A stretch of DNA of 33,562 bases from Nitrosovibrio sp. Nv4 (GCA_945888885.1 CAMDAX010000007.1:1-33562); one strand, 5' to 3'. Positions 17,469 through 26,290 are shown, numbered from the stretch's first letter. The notes: generated by a model from the sequence alone, not told the origin. Program-made: numbers and translations.

Positions 17469-18566
17469 ATGCAAGCAGAAACCATTGCATTTGAGCGGTT
17501 TGACACGCTGCAGGATGATGCCTGCGATCAACGCATCGTTGCGGCCAAAGCTGCGCTGGGGAAACACGCGGTAATCCTCGCGCACCATTATCAGCGGGCT
17601 GATGTTTACAAACACGCTGACCTCACTGGCGACTCGCTGAAGCTGTCGCGCCTTGCTGCCGGAACCGCTGCGGAATATCTGGTATTTTGCGGTGTGCATT
17701 TCATGGCAGAGGTGGCCGACATTCTTTCTAAGCCAGAGCAGATCGCCATCCTGCCCGATCTTGCCGCAGGCTGCTCAATGGCTGATATGGCGAACCTTTC
17801 CAAGGTGCAGCGGGCCTGGCGTGAGTTGGCAGAAATACTTGATCCAGACGAGAACATCACGCCTGCAACTTATATCAACTCCGCTGCCGACCTGAAAGCT
17901 TTCTGCGGCGAGCATGGCGGTATCGTCTGCACTTCCAGCAACGCCACTAAAATTCTGCAATGGTCTTTTTCCCGGCGTGAAAAAGTGCTGTTTTTCCCCG
18001 ATCAGCATCTGGGGCGCTGGAGTGGTCATAAGCTGGGGATTCCATTGGATGAAATGCCTGTGTGGGATTTTGACGAGCCACTGGGTGGGCTTACCCCGGA
18101 GCAGATCAGAAAAGCTAGAATTATCTTATGGAAGGGGCACTGCTCGGTACACCAGATGTTCCAGCCACAGCACATCCTGCGCTTTCGCAACCAGTATCCC
18201 GATGGTCTAGTGATTTCACATCCCGAGTGTAGTTTTGAGGTCTGCAAAAACTCCGACTACGTCGGCTCTACCGAGTTCATTATCAATACCATCCATGCAG
18301 CAAAAGAGGGAACCCGCTGGCTGGTAGGTACCGAGTTGAATCTGGTCAATCGCATCGCTGAAGAATTCAAGCCTCAGAGGAAAGTTGTACAGTTTATGGC
18401 ATCAACGGTATGTATGTGCTCTACCATGGCCCGCATTGATCCCCAGCATTTGGCGTGGGTGCTGGAGAATCTGGTGGCAGGAAAAGTGGTGAACCGGATC
18501 CAAGTGCCGCAGGCTGAAGCGAAGCTTGCAAAGCTTGCATTGGAACGGATGCTGGAGATTTCATAG
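17469..18566 (+). CDS. nadA: Quinolinate synthase A
   Basis: NadA condenses iminoaspartate with dihydroxyacetone phosphate to quinolinate, the committed step of NAD synthesis, using an oxygen-sensitive [4Fe-4S] cluster. Its 365 residues include AHHYQRADVYKHADLTGDSL near 38, CGVHFMAEVADIL, LAAGCSMADM, WKGHCSVHQMFQ, HPECSFEVC and STVCMCSTMARIDPQHL. These carry the conserved cluster cysteines (in GCSMAD, HPEC and the C-terminal MCSTM region). The start is supported by GGAG seven bases upstream of ATG 17469. No nadB or nadC neighbour is in the window. Confidence 0.97.
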   Translation: MQAETIAFERFDTLQDDACDQRIVAAKAALGKHAVILAHHYQRADVYKHADLTGDSLKLSRLAAGTAAEYLVFCGVHFMAEVADILSKPEQIAILPDLAAGCSMADMANLSKVQRAWRELAEILDPDENITPATYINSAADLKAFCGEHGGIVCTSSNATKILQWSFSRREKVLFFPDQHLGRWSGHKLGIPLDEMPVWDFDEPLGGLTPEQIRKARIILWKGHCSVHQMFQPQHILRFRNQYPDGLVISHPECSFEVCKNSDYVGSTEFIINTIHAAKEGTRWLVGTELNLVNRIAEEFKPQRKVVQFMASTVCMCSTMARIDPQHLAWVLENLVAGKVVNRIQVPQAEAKLAKLALERMLEIS

Positions 18567-18608
18567 GGATTATCCTGCATCACAAACCTTTAACCTGCCG
18601 TTAATTAC

Positions 18609-19361
18609 ATGCCTAATAAGTTGCATATCGCCACTTACAACATTCACAAGGGCTTTTCGTATTTCAATCAACGCATGGTGGTGCACCAGTTGCGTGATAG
18701 CTTGCGAACTCTCGGTGCAGATATAATTTTTTTGCAGGAAGTCGTCGGTCATCACAAGGGCCATGCCGCCCGCTTCGAGAATTGGCCAGGCAGTCCACAG
18801 CATGAGTTTCTAGCTGATTCGGTTTGGACTGATTCTGCCTACGGGAAAAACGCGATATACGACGAAGGGCATCATGGCAACGCCATTCTGAGTCGTTATC
18901 CCATCGTGCGTTGGGATAACGAGGACATTTCCGCACACCATTTCGAGAGCCGCGGCATGCTGCATTGTGAAATCAGCGTTCCCGGTTGGCAGGAGAATCT
19001 GCATTGCGTTTGTATTCACATGGGGTTATTCAAGCGTGGACAGCGGCGGCAATTGCAAGCATTGGAGCGCCGCATTGAGCAGTTGGTCCCGTCCCAGGCA
19101 CCGCTGGTCATTGCTGGAGATTTCAACGACTGGCGTGAAATAGCCAGCCAGGTTCTGGTAGAGCGACTTAATCTGACCGAGGTTTTTGAATTGACCGAAG
19201 GTCGGGCTGCGCGCAGCTATCCTTCTGCGTTGCCGATGTTCCGCCTTGACCGCATTTATGTACGCGGCTTTCACGTGGAGAATGCGCAAGTCCATCAAGG
19301 CCGCCCCTGGTCTAAAATTTCTGACCATGCAGTGCTGTCGGCCAGGATGATTCGCAGATGA
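18609..19361 (+). CDS. Endonuclease/exonuclease/phosphatase family protein (YbhP-like)
   Basis: A 250-residue DNase I-fold metal hydrolase. The fold residues are visible in order: ATYNIHKGFS, FLQEVVGHH, GNAILSRYPI, CIHMGLFKRGQRRQLQALE, VIAGDFNDW, RLDRIYVRG and ISDHAVLSA. No signal peptide is seen. It resembles E. coli YbhP, whose gene also precedes clsB, and here the stop overlaps the clsB start by four bases (ATGA). That coupling suggests a lipid or phosphodiester role linked to cardiolipin synthesis rather than DNA repair, but the substrate is not known. Confidence 0.9.
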   Translation: MPNKLHIATYNIHKGFSYFNQRMVVHQLRDSLRTLGADIIFLQEVVGHHKGHAARFENWPGSPQHEFLADSVWTDSAYGKNAIYDEGHHGNAILSRYPIVRWDNEDISAHHFESRGMLHCEISVPGWQENLHCVCIHMGLFKRGQRRQLQALERRIEQLVPSQAPLVIAGDFNDWREIASQVLVERLNLTEVFELTEGRAARSYPSALPMFRLDRIYVRGFHVENAQVHQGRPWSKISDHAVLSARMIRR

Positions 19362-20542
19362 ATCCGTCTGGTTTCGTCGGCGGTAACTGCATTACCCTTC
19401 TGCATAATGGCGCGGAATATTTTCCGGCGCTGGAAGCCGCTATCGATGGGGCGCAGCAGGAGGTACACCTTGAAACCTATATTTTCGAGCATGACGTCAC
19501 CGGAATACGCATTGCCGAGGCATTGCAACGTGCGGCGCGGCGCGGCGTAGCAACATATCTTCTGCTAGATGGATTCGGTTCCCAAGATCTGCCGCAAAAA
19601 GTAATTCAGGAAATGCTCGATGCCGGTGTGCAGATACTCATATTCCGGCAGAAAATTTCACCCCTGAGCATGCGGCGCAACCGCTTGCGCCGCATGCATC
19701 GCAAGTTGGCCGTCGTGGACGCAAGCATTGCTTTTATCGGTGGGATCAACATCATCGACGATCTGCACAATCCAGAGCCGCTGCCGCCGCGTTTCGATTA
19801 CGCAGTTTCGATCGAGGGTCCGCTACTGAGTGAGATTCATCCGGCAGCCAGGCATTTATGGATGCTGGTGGCATGGGCACACTTTAACCAGCGCCGCATA
19901 GACCTTCCAGTATTGCATCCAGCTGGCAAGTCCTGCGGCAGACAACTGGCGGCGTTCGTAATACGCGACAATTTTCATCACCGGCATGATATCGAACAGG
20001 CTTATCTGCATGCTATCGCCAACGCGGCTAATGAAATTATCATCGCCAGCGCTTACTTTCTGCCAGGCGGCAATTTCCGCCGCGCGCTCAACGCCGCCGC
20101 TCGGCGCGGTGTCCGTGTAGTATTGCTGCTGCAAGGCAGAGTGGATCACCGCTTGCTGTATTACGCCTCGCATGCACTATACGGGAGCCTGCTCGATGCC
20201 GGCATCGAAATTCACGAATATCACAAGAGTTATTTGCATGCCAAGGTGGCGGTGATAGATCGGCACTGGGCTACCGTGGGATCTTCCAATATCGACCCCT
20301 TTAGCCTGTTGCTGGCGCGGGAGGCCAATGTGGTAGTAGACGATGAATCGTTCGCAGCTGAACTGCGCTCAAGCCTGGAGCAGGCGATAATCGAGGGATC
20401 GATACGGGTATTGCAGGAAAACTGGAAAAGACAATCCTGGCTCATCCGCACAAGGAGTTGGGCGAGCTACTACGTAGTACGCTATTTGCAGGGTCTGGTG
20501 GGTTATGGCTGGGAAAACGATCGGCCTGAGTATGGCAAATAA
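19358..20542 (+). CDS. clsB: Cardiolipin synthase B (phospholipase D superfamily)
   Basis: ClsB makes cardiolipin at the inner membrane from phosphatidylglycerol and a second phospholipid or glycerol. At 394 residues it has both HKD motifs: HRKLAVVDASIAFIGGINI near 115-133 and HAKVAVIDRHWATVGSSNID near 293-312. It lacks the long N-terminal membrane anchor of ClsA, which fits the ClsB group. It overlaps the upstream YbhP-like gene by four bases, forming the known ybhP–clsB pair, and is followed six bases later by the sua5 frame. Confidence 0.93.
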   Translation: MNPSGFVGGNCITLLHNGAEYFPALEAAIDGAQQEVHLETYIFEHDVTGIRIAEALQRAARRGVATYLLLDGFGSQDLPQKVIQEMLDAGVQILIFRQKISPLSMRRNRLRRMHRKLAVVDASIAFIGGINIIDDLHNPEPLPPRFDYAVSIEGPLLSEIHPAARHLWMLVAWAHFNQRRIDLPVLHPAGKSCGRQLAAFVIRDNFHHRHDIEQAYLHAIANAANEIIIASAYFLPGGNFRRALNAAARRGVRVVLLLQGRVDHRLLYYASHALYGSLLDAGIEIHEYHKSYLHAKVAVIDRHWATVGSSNIDPFSLLLAREANVVVDDESFAAELRSSLEQAIIEGSIRVLQENWKRQSWLIRTRSWASYYVVRYLQGLVGYGWENDRPEYGK

Positions 20543-20548
20543 CGCAGT

Positions 20549-21664
20549 ATGCGAATACCCATTACCTCCCAAGCAGGTTTCATGATGACACCGGAAATGC
20601 ACAGCCAGATAGTTGCTGCCGCTATCCGACTACGGGCGGGTGGGGTAGTGGCTTTCCCAACAGAAACCGTCTATGGCTTGGGGGCGGATATCTCTAATCC
20701 ATCTGCAGTGCGGCGTATATTCGAAATAAAAGGGCGACCTATCGATCATCCGCTGATTGTTCATTTCGCTGATGTAGCATGGCTGCGATACTGGGCAGAG
20801 GAGGTACCGGAAGCGGCTTGGCGATTGGCCGAGCGCTTCTGGCCAGGACCGCTGACATTAATATTGCCACGCAGTCGCCATGTGCCACCGAATGTCACTG
20901 GCGGGCAAGACATGGTGGGACTGCGGATACCAGATCATCCTATCGCGCTTGCCTTGTTGAACGAACTAGGATCTAAAAAGGCGCTAGCTGCACCCTCAGC
21001 TAATCGCTTCGGGCGTATTAGTCCGACGACAGCAGCACATGTACACGAGGAACTGGGTCATGCCGTAGACATGATTCTGGATGGCGGTGCGTGCGAGGTT
21101 GGCTTGGAGAGCACGATCGTCGGTTTCAGTGGTCAAACTGCTACGATACTACGGCCCGGCGGGGTTTCTCTGGCCGCGCTGGCAGAAGTGTTGAATGGGA
21201 AAATTGTCTTGCCGCAAGTAAAGGATTCCACAGTGCGTGTGCCGGGCGCCCTTGTTTCCCACTACGCTCCACTAACGCCGCTCGAAGTGTGGCCGACTAA
21301 AGTTTTGTGGCAGCGTGCACATAAACTGGAAGCACGGGGACGGAGAGTGATGGTAATAGGATGGTCGGAGTCGGAGTCGGAGTCGGAGTCGGAGTCGGAG
21401 TCGGAGTCGGTCAGTCCAGAAAACAAAAATATTGCCTATTTCCTCATGCCGTGCGAAGCGGCAGCCTATGGCAGTCGGCTGTATGCAGCCTTGCGCCGCT
21501 TCGATCATGGGCGGTTCGATTATCTGCTAGTGGAAGCGCCGCCTGATGACCCGGCCTGGCTGGCGGTTACAGACCGATTGCAGCGTGCAAGCCGCACGCC
21601 ATTTGATAGGTTCCAAGATGATGATTGCGGCAAGAGAAATACCTCAGACGAAAACAAGACATGA
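20549..21664 (+). CDS. sua5: L-threonylcarbamoyladenylate synthase, long Sua5 type
   Basis: Sua5 makes threonylcarbamoyl-AMP from threonine, bicarbonate and ATP for the t6A modification at position 37 of ANN-decoding tRNAs. The N-terminal YrdC domain (about 17-200) shows GGVVAFPTETVYGLGADISN, RIFEIKGRPIDHPLIVH, RFWPGPLTLIL, APSANRFGRISPT and ESTIVGFSG. The Sua5 C-terminal domain follows (VRVPGALVSHYAPLTPLEVW onward, to about 365). An in-frame hexanucleotide repeat inserts seven Ser-Glu pairs at about 273-286, in a loop of that domain. ATG 20549 has no clear ribosome site; ATG 20582 (AGCAGG upstream) may be the true start. The stop overlaps the next gene as ATGA. Confidence 0.92.
   Translation: MRIPITSQAGFMMTPEMHSQIVAAAIRLRAGGVVAFPTETVYGLGADISNPSAVRRIFEIKGRPIDHPLIVHFADVAWLRYWAEEVPEAAWRLAERFWPGPLTLILPRSRHVPPNVTGGQDMVGLRIPDHPIALALLNELGSKKALAAPSANRFGRISPTTAAHVHEELGHAVDMILDGGACEVGLESTIVGFSGQTATILRPGGVSLAALAEVLNGKIVLPQVKDSTVRVPGALVSHYAPLTPLEVWPTKVLWQRAHKLEARGRRVMVIGWSESESESESESESESVSPENKNIAYFLMPCEAAAYGSRLYAALRRFDHGRFDYLLVEAPPDDPAWLAVTDRLQRASRTPFDRFQDDDCGKRNTSDENKT
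21364..21410 (+). repeat. Hexanucleotide tandem repeat (GTCGGA x7 plus partial) inside sua5
   Basis: Seven perfect GTCGGA units (21364-21405) and a partial eighth encode a run of Ser-Glu pairs (TCG GAG codons) in the Sua5 C-terminal domain. The unit length is a multiple of three, so copy-number change alters the loop length but not the frame. Confidence 0.97.
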
Positions 21665-22422
21665 AGAATGAAATCTGCGCAGTATTATTCGACGTCGATG
21701 GCACATTGGCCGATACCGAGCGTGACGGTCATCGCCTTGCCTTCAATGCTGCATTTGCAGAGTTTGGACTCGCTTGGGACTGGGACGCAGAACTCTATGG
21801 TGAATTATTGACAATTACTGGCGGCAAGGAACGCATTCGTCATCATATGGAAAAATATGTCCCGAATGAATTGCGCAGGAGCGGGCTGGATGACTGGATC
21901 GCAGATTTGCACAAGACCAAAACCAGATATTTTGTAGCCTTGCTTGAGCGCGGTGAAATTCCTTTGCGTCCCGGTGTCGCCCGCTTAATCCATCAGTTGC
22001 GTGAAGCAAAAATAAAAATCGCCATTGCTACCACCACCTCGCCGGAGAACGTAACCGCGCTGTTAAAATCTACTTTAGGAGAGAAGTCTCCAGACTGGTT
22101 TAGTGTAATTGGTGCAGGTGATATTGTTCCAGGGAAAAAGCCTGCGTCAGATATTTATCTTTGGGTACTGGATCAACTTGGGTTGTCGGCGCAGCATTGC
22201 ATCGCGGTGGAAAATTCGGAGAACGGGCTGATAGCTGCCCTGGCGGCGGGTCTTAACACGGTGGTCACGGTCAATGACTACACGCGTCAGCAGAACTTCA
22301 GCGGGGCTGCACTGGTGTTGTCGAACTTGGGTGAACCGACGCAACCATTTACCGTGCTGGCGGGAAATGCGCAGGGCAGGAAATGGGTGGATGCGGAGAT
22401 GCTGGCTGGGCTGAATGGCTAA
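21661..22422 (+). CDS. HAD-IA phosphatase, CbbY-like
   Basis: A haloacid dehalogenase-fold phosphatase of 253 residues from ATG 21661. Motif I is VLFDVDGTLADTE (nucleophile and acid/base aspartates). A helical cap follows (about 20-90), then motif II IAIATTTSPENV, motif III lysine in PGKKPASDIYLWVLDQLG, and motif IV VENSENGLIAALAAG. This pattern fits the CbbY/beta-phosphoglucomutase-like subgroup. CbbY clears xylulose-1,5-bisphosphate in autotrophs, but no Rubisco genes are in the window, so the substrate is open. The start overlaps the sua5 stop (ATGA, 21661-21664), which argues for coupling and for this ATG rather than one 12 codons upstream. Confidence 0.88.
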   Translation: MKNEICAVLFDVDGTLADTERDGHRLAFNAAFAEFGLAWDWDAELYGELLTITGGKERIRHHMEKYVPNELRRSGLDDWIADLHKTKTRYFVALLERGEIPLRPGVARLIHQLREAKIKIAIATTTSPENVTALLKSTLGEKSPDWFSVIGAGDIVPGKKPASDIYLWVLDQLGLSAQHCIAVENSENGLIAALAAGLNTVVTVNDYTRQQNFSGAALVLSNLGEPTQPFTVLAGNAQGRKWVDAEMLAGLNG

Positions 22423-22467
22423 TATAGTTATCGTTTCTATTTATATTTGTGATGGAATTGTCATCTG

Positions 22468-22495
22468 GAACGGGTAGAATTGAACGGGTAGAATT
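22468..22495 (+). repeat. 14-bp tandem duplication upstream of purE
   Basis: GAACGGGTAGAATT occurs twice in direct tandem in the 191-bp gap between the HAD gene and purE. No function can be assigned. It lies about 120-145 bases before the purE start, so it could fall within its promoter region. The rest of that gap shows nothing I can identify. Confidence 0.8.
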
Positions 22496-22613
22496 GGCGG
22501 TTGTCTGTCCTTGGCAGAGAAATGCTGAATCAATGCACCGCGCGTTATTTCTACCTGGAACATATCCCCGTGAGGGGCACCAGGCTCTGTGACTAAAACC
22601 AGTGAGGCGTCAA

Positions 22614-23108
22614 ATGAAAAAACCATTAGTCGGTATTATTATGGGCAGCAACAGCGATTGGAGTGTGATGCAGCATGCTGCAAGCCAGTTACGTGATTTC
22701 GCCGTACCCTACGAAGCGCAGGTAATTTCCGCTCACCGTACTCCTGATATTGCATTTGAATACGCGCAAACTGCCATTGCCCGCGGCTTGCGCTGCATTA
22801 TCGCCGGTGCCGGCGGTGCTGCCCATCTCGCTGGGGTATTGGCAGCTAAAACAACCCTGCCGATTCTGGGTGTACCGGTTCCCTCCAAACATCTGCAAGG
22901 ACTGGATTCACTACTTTCAATCGTGCAGATGCCCAAGGGCATTCCAGTCGCCACTTTTGCCATTGGCGAAGCTGGAGCCGCTAATGCTGGTTTGTTTGCA
23001 GTGGCTCTGCTGGCGCTCTCCGATCCAGCGATAGCCGAGCAACTCGAGGCCTTCCGAAAAATGCAGGCAGAAAGGGTCAGGGCGATGACCCTTCCCGAAC
23101 TTGAGTAG
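22614..23108 (+). CDS. purE: N5-carboxyaminoimidazole ribonucleotide mutase
   Basis: PurE converts N5-CAIR to CAIR in purine synthesis. The 164 residues from ATG 22614 fit the class I enzyme. The family motifs are [15 protein letters not shown] (about 8-22), [27 protein letters not shown] and [24 protein letters not shown] eight bases upstream favours ATG 22614 over the in-frame GTG at 22602. It precedes purC by seven bases, so two successive purine steps are encoded together. No purK is adjacent in the window. Confidence 0.97.
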   Translation: MKKPLVGIIMGSNSDWSVMQHAASQLRDFAVPYEAQVISAHRTPDIAFEYAQTAIARGLRCIIAGAGGAAHLAGVLAAKTTLPILGVPVPSKHLQGLDSLLSIVQMPKGIPVATFAIGEAGAANAGLFAVALLALSDPAIAEQLEAFRKMQAERVRAMTLPELE

Positions 23109-23115
23109 GCCTAAC

Positions 23116-24015
23116 GTGAATTTGAATTCATCTGAAACACCATTATTTGAATCTAGTCTTGTCAGCCTCGAATTTCTACATCGCGGCAAGGTGCGCGACA
23201 TCTATGCGGTGGATGAAGACAAGTTACTGATCATCCAAACTGATCGGCTGTCAGCCTTCGATGTGATCCTGCCGACCCCGGTACCAGACAAAGGCCGAGT
23301 GCTCACTGCCATGTCCAACTTCTGGTTCGAGAAACTTGGTCACATTATTCCCAATCATCTCACCGGTATTGCGCCTGAATCAGTAGTAGCGGTGACGGAA
23401 CGCTCCCAAGTGGCTGGCCGCGCGTTTGTGGTGAAGCGACTGCAGCCGCTGCCGATAGAAGCCATTGTGCGCGGCTACGTAGTCGGTTCCGGCTGGAAGG
23501 ATTATCAAAAGACCGGCGCAATCTGCGGCATCACACTTCCTGCCGGATTACAGGAAGCTGCCAAGCTGCCGGGTGGCGCGATTTTTACGCCCTCGACCAA
23601 AGCGGCAGCGGATGCACATGATGAAAATATTTCATTTTCTGAAGCGGAGAAACTGTTGGGCCAAGAGCTGGCCGCACAAGTACGCGACAAGGTCCTCGCC
23701 CTCTACACCGAGGCGGCAGATTTTGCTGCGACCAAGGGCATTATCATTGCGGATACCAAATTTGAGTTCGGTCGAGATGATGCAGGCAAACTTTATCTGA
23801 TCGACGAGGCGCTCACCCCGGACTCATCCCGCTTCTGGCCGGCCAACCAGTACGTGCCAGGGAAAAATCCACCCAGCTATGACAAGCAGTTCGTGCGTGA
23901 TTGGCTGGAAATGCAGGACTGGAACAAAAAAGCGCCTGCCCCCGCGCTGCCTGCTGAGGTACTCGCGCGGACCACAGAAAAATATCAAGAAGCCCTGCGT
24001 CGGCTGATAGGATAA
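23116..24015 (+). CDS. purC: Phosphoribosylaminoimidazole-succinocarboxamide synthase
   Basis: PurC (SAICAR synthase) joins aspartate to CAIR with ATP, the step after PurE. It is 299 residues from the GTG at 23116, which is preceded by the TAGG of the purE stop region; an upstream in-frame TTG at 23101 lies inside purE. Motifs are [70 protein letters not shown] and [15 protein letters not shown]. The length and motifs fit the longer (about 300-residue) form common in proteobacteria and yeast. Confidence 0.97.
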   Translation: MNLNSSETPLFESSLVSLEFLHRGKVRDIYAVDEDKLLIIQTDRLSAFDVILPTPVPDKGRVLTAMSNFWFEKLGHIIPNHLTGIAPESVVAVTERSQVAGRAFVVKRLQPLPIEAIVRGYVVGSGWKDYQKTGAICGITLPAGLQEAAKLPGGAIFTPSTKAAADAHDENISFSEAEKLLGQELAAQVRDKVLALYTEAADFAATKGIIIADTKFEFGRDDAGKLYLIDEALTPDSSRFWPANQYVPGKNPPSYDKQFVRDWLEMQDWNKKAPAPALPAEVLARTTEKYQEALRRLIG

Positions 24016-24030
24016 TGCCAGCATCTTCTC

Positions 24031-24079
24031 GGGCGTGAAGGTGGTACAAAGCTGCACAAGACGCTGGCTATTCACGCCT
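24031..24079. terminator. Weak inverted repeat between convergent purC and the TauE-like gene
   Basis: GGCGTGAA (24031-24038) and TTCACGCC (24072-24079) are complementary around a 33-base loop in the gap between two convergent genes. There is no strong T-tract. It is a possible shared terminator, by position only. Confidence 0.3.
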
Positions 24080-24110
24080 GAAGGTATTCCGACAAGAATA
24101 GTATCCCGTT

Positions 24111-24914
24111 TTAATCCTGGAAAAGCCCGATCAGCATCTTGGTTCCCAGCAGATAAAGCAGCACCACAAAAACTTTCCTGAGCGTATTGGTCTGCACGGC
24201 ATGGGTGGTTTTTGCACCCAGCGATGCGGTCAGCATACTGGCTAGCACGGTCCACCCCAGTGCCGGTAAATAGACATACCCCAGACTATAGTCCGGCAAC
24301 AGTTGCGCTTGCACCATGCCGTTGGCGATATAGCCGATGGCTCCTGCTACGGCAATGGGAAAGCCCACTGCGGCGGCAGTTCCGATGGCCTGTTGTAGTC
24401 TGACATTACAGACGGAAAGGAACGGCACAGTCAGCAACCCACCACCAATCGCAACCAAGCTCGAAACCGCACCGATCACATTGCCTGCTGCGAACATCCC
24501 TGCCCTGCCCGGAAGCTGACGGCTGGACTTGGGGGCGATTCTGAACAGCATCTGGGTGGCAGCGCAAAAAATGAATACGACAAAAACCACACTCAGAAAC
24601 TGGCTGGATAGCGCACCTGCCAGCGTTGCTCCACCCAAGGTGCCGACAACTATTCCTGGTGTCATATATTGCACCACTTGCCAGTTCACCGCGCCGTGGG
24701 CGTGATGGATACGCAGACTGGAGAGAGAAGTAAAAATGATTGCTGCCATGGTGGTGCCGAGGGCAAGATGCAGAATGCGGTCGGGGGGGAATTGCTGGGC
24801 GCTGAAAATGAAAGTGAGCACTGGCACCATGATCAACCCGCCGCCGATACCCAGCAGTCCAGCAAAGAAGCCGACCATTGCACCCAGCAATAGATAAGCT
24901 GGCCACCATTCCAT
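24111..24914 (-). CDS. Sulfite exporter TauE/SafE family permease
   Basis: A 267-residue inner-membrane protein with about eight hydrophobic segments. It has the duplicated family motif near the start (LLGAMVGFFAGLLGIGGGLI, about 10-29) and in the second half (GNVIGAVSSLVAIGGGLLTVPF). Members export or take up sulfite, sulfoacetate or other organosulfur anions; the substrate here is unknown. The gene stands alone between purC (convergent) and the EVE gene (same strand), with GGGGA about ten bases before its ATG. Confidence 0.9.
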   Translation of the reverse strand: MEWWPAYLLLGAMVGFFAGLLGIGGGLIMVPVLTFIFSAQQFPPDRILHLALGTTMAAIIFTSLSSLRIHHAHGAVNWQVVQYMTPGIVVGTLGGATLAGALSSQFLSVVFVVFIFCAATQMLFRIAPKSSRQLPGRAGMFAAGNVIGAVSSLVAIGGGLLTVPFLSVCNVRLQQAIGTAAAVGFPIAVAGAIGYIANGMVQAQLLPDYSLGYVYLPALGWTVLASMLTASLGAKTTHAVQTNTLRKVFVVLLYLLGTKMLIGLFQD

Positions 24915-24988
24915 GTTACACTTTTCCCCGTTTGATATTCCGTTTCAGCACTTCCGGCGGCTGGTGCCGATTAGTTTCAGGCTGGCTA

Positions 24989-25444
24989 TTATAAAATTCC
25001 CATGATGAATTTCCACTCCGCCGGATCTACCGGTGTGATGGATAAACGATTGCCTGTCTGCAGAATGCGCATATTGGCCAAGTCCGAGTAACTCCGTAGC
25101 TCCTTGATGCCCACTAGGCGGGTTTTTTTGACAAACTTCACATTCACGTTGAACCAGCGTGGATTCTGCGAGGTAGCTTTCGGGTCAAAATATTTGCTGG
25201 CAGAATCGAACTGGGTGGCATCGGGGTAAGCGAGCTTGCAGACCTCGGCAATGCCGACGATACCTGGCTCGGCGCAGCTCGAATGGTAGAAAAAAACCTG
25301 GTCGCCGACGCGCATCTGGTCGCGCATGAAATTGCGCGCCTGATAGTTACGTACGCCATACCACGCAATGGTTTGTCCAGGCATCGTCGCAAGGTCGTCG
25401 ATGCTCACGTCGGAGGGTTCGGATTTCATCAGCCAGTAGCGCAT
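24989..25444 (-). CDS. EVE domain protein (thymocyte nuclear protein 1-like)
   Basis: The EVE domain is a PUA-like fold thought to bind modified bases in RNA or DNA. The 151 residues from ATG 25444 begin MRYWLMKSEPSDVSIDDLA, as the family does. Then come WYGVRNYQARNFMRDQMRVG, VFFYHSSCAEPGIVGIAEV and FDPKATSQNPRWFNVNVKFV. The open frame runs 41 codons further upstream, but that extension crosses the 6S RNA terminator and part of the 6S gene, so it is not coding. An EVE gene after zapA and 6S RNA is a common arrangement in betaproteobacteria. Confidence 0.93.
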   Translation of the reverse strand: MRYWLMKSEPSDVSIDDLATMPGQTIAWYGVRNYQARNFMRDQMRVGDQVFFYHSSCAEPGIVGIAEVCKLAYPDATQFDSASKYFDPKATSQNPRWFNVNVKFVKKTRLVGIKELRSYSDLANMRILQTGNRLSITPVDPAEWKFIMGIL

Positions 25445-25476
25445 GGTTCTGGAGATAATGTTGGGTTGCAATAAAC

Positions 25477-25503
25477 AAAAAAAACGGCATGGCCGCTTTT
25501 TTT
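25477..25503 (-). terminator. Intrinsic terminator of 6S RNA
   Basis: Read on the minus strand: seven A, GCGGC, CAT loop, GCCG, then eight T. The A- and T-runs extend the stem. It lies about 16 bases after the 6S closing stem and 32 bases before the EVE start codon, so it should separate the two transcripts. Confidence 0.85.
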
Positions 25504-25518
25504 GCGTTCTGGAAATAA

Positions 25519-25693
25519 AGTTCCCCGCAAATGCCGTCAGGCCTTTATCTTGAACCTTAGGGTCCAAGGTGGTCGCTTGCCGGATGCATCAGGCGCTTCC
25601 ACATGGGACGCGCACAACAGCATCACTATGGTTCGCAACCAATACTCAAAAATGGTTCAAAGAATATGGGTCTAAACGAACACCGCAGGGAAC
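25519..25693 (-). ncRNA. ssrS: 6S RNA
   Basis: 6S RNA mimics an open promoter and binds sigma-70 RNA polymerase, reshaping transcription in stationary phase. Evidence is structural and positional. The ends pair (TTCCCTGC at 25692-25685 with GCGGGGAA at 25528-25521). The 3' side carries the characteristic hairpin CTTGGACC-CTAA-GGTTCAAG (25568-25549), very like the CTTGAACC...GGTTCAAG of E. coli 6S. The gene follows zapA as in most proteobacteria, and an intrinsic terminator follows. The length of about 175 nt is normal. Exact ends are estimates. Short open frames overlapping it were discarded. Confidence 0.87.
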
Positions 25694-25784
25694 AACCGCG
25701 ATCCACTCCGTATTCAAGCAGAGAATCTGGCTGAATACAAACTGAAAATCTGGTGAGGCTGGCCTAAGAACCGTATAACTCTGG

Positions 25785-26093
25785 CTAAAACAACTTGTCC
25801 TGTTCCGGCATCGCCGCATCAAGTGCTGCCTGCATGCGATCGATTCTACGCTTAAATTCACCCATGTCAAAACCTCCCCTGATTCTCGTGGTGAGTAGTT
25901 CATGGGTGATATTGAGTGCCGCTATGATGGCAATACGTTCGGAACCAATAACCTTGCCACCATCTCTAATTTCACGCATTTTTCTGTCAAGGTAAGACAC
26001 CGACTGGAGTAACTCCTCTCGTTCCTCGTCAGGACAGGCGACGCGGAATTCGTGTCCCATAATGGTAGCGTTCATGGACTTGCTAGCGTTCAT
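25785..26093 (-). CDS. zapA: Cell division protein ZapA
   Basis: ZapA bundles FtsZ filaments and stabilises the Z-ring. At 102 residues it shows the family core: MGHEFRVACPDEEREELLQS, VSYLDRKMREIRDGGKVIGS, ERIAIIAALNITHELL and a C-terminal coiled coil. The start at 26093 is supported by GAGGA six bases upstream and by TAATG overlap with the previous stop; a second ATG at 26075 is less likely. It pairs with an upstream ZapB-like coiled coil and is followed by 6S RNA. Confidence 0.95.
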   Translation of the reverse strand: MNASKSMNATIMGHEFRVACPDEEREELLQSVSYLDRKMREIRDGGKVIGSERIAIIAALNITHELLTTRIRGGFDMGEFKRRIDRMQAALDAAMPEQDKLF

Positions 26094-26290
26094 TATTCAT
26101 CCTCAGGAAGTCGAGTCAGGAGGGTTTCCAGACGAATGGTTGCAGTGCTTATTTTTTCCGATAGGTGTTTATTTTCGCTAGTGGCACTAGCTAGTTGTTG
26201 GCGCAACTGGATATTTTCCGATCGCAAGCGACGACACAATTGCACAAATTGGTTTATTTTCTCTTCCAAGGATTTCAGTTCTGTTTCCAT
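26093..26290 (-). CDS. ZapB-like small coiled-coil protein (TIGR02449/DUF904 type)
   Basis: A 65-residue protein that is almost entirely coiled coil, with heptad leucines through LEEKINQFVQLCRRLRSENI and LRQQLASATSENKHLSEKI. It has no other domain. Its stop overlaps the zapA ATG (TAATG), so the two are coupled. Proteins of this size and position are usually annotated as ZapB-like or TIGR02449 and are thought to assist the divisome. True orthology to E. coli ZapB is unproven. Confidence 0.85.
   Translation of the reverse strand: METELKSLEEKINQFVQLCRRLRSENIQLRQQLASATSENKHLSEKISTATIRLETLLTRLPEDE

Noticed and set aside
21364-21410. CRISPR array
   Set aside because: The units are six bases with no spacers; it is a coding microsatellite.
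21272-21508. Minus-strand open frame with an Arg-Leu repeat
   Set aside because: It is the antisense reading of the Ser-Glu hexanucleotide repeat in sua5.
25445-25567. N-terminal extension of the EVE protein
   Set aside because: It crosses an intrinsic terminator and the 3' end of 6S RNA; the family begins at MRYWLMKSEPSD.
25646-25903. Small minus-strand open frame between zapA and the EVE gene
   Set aside because: It overlaps zapA in another frame and the 6S RNA. It has no ribosome site or recognisable protein features.
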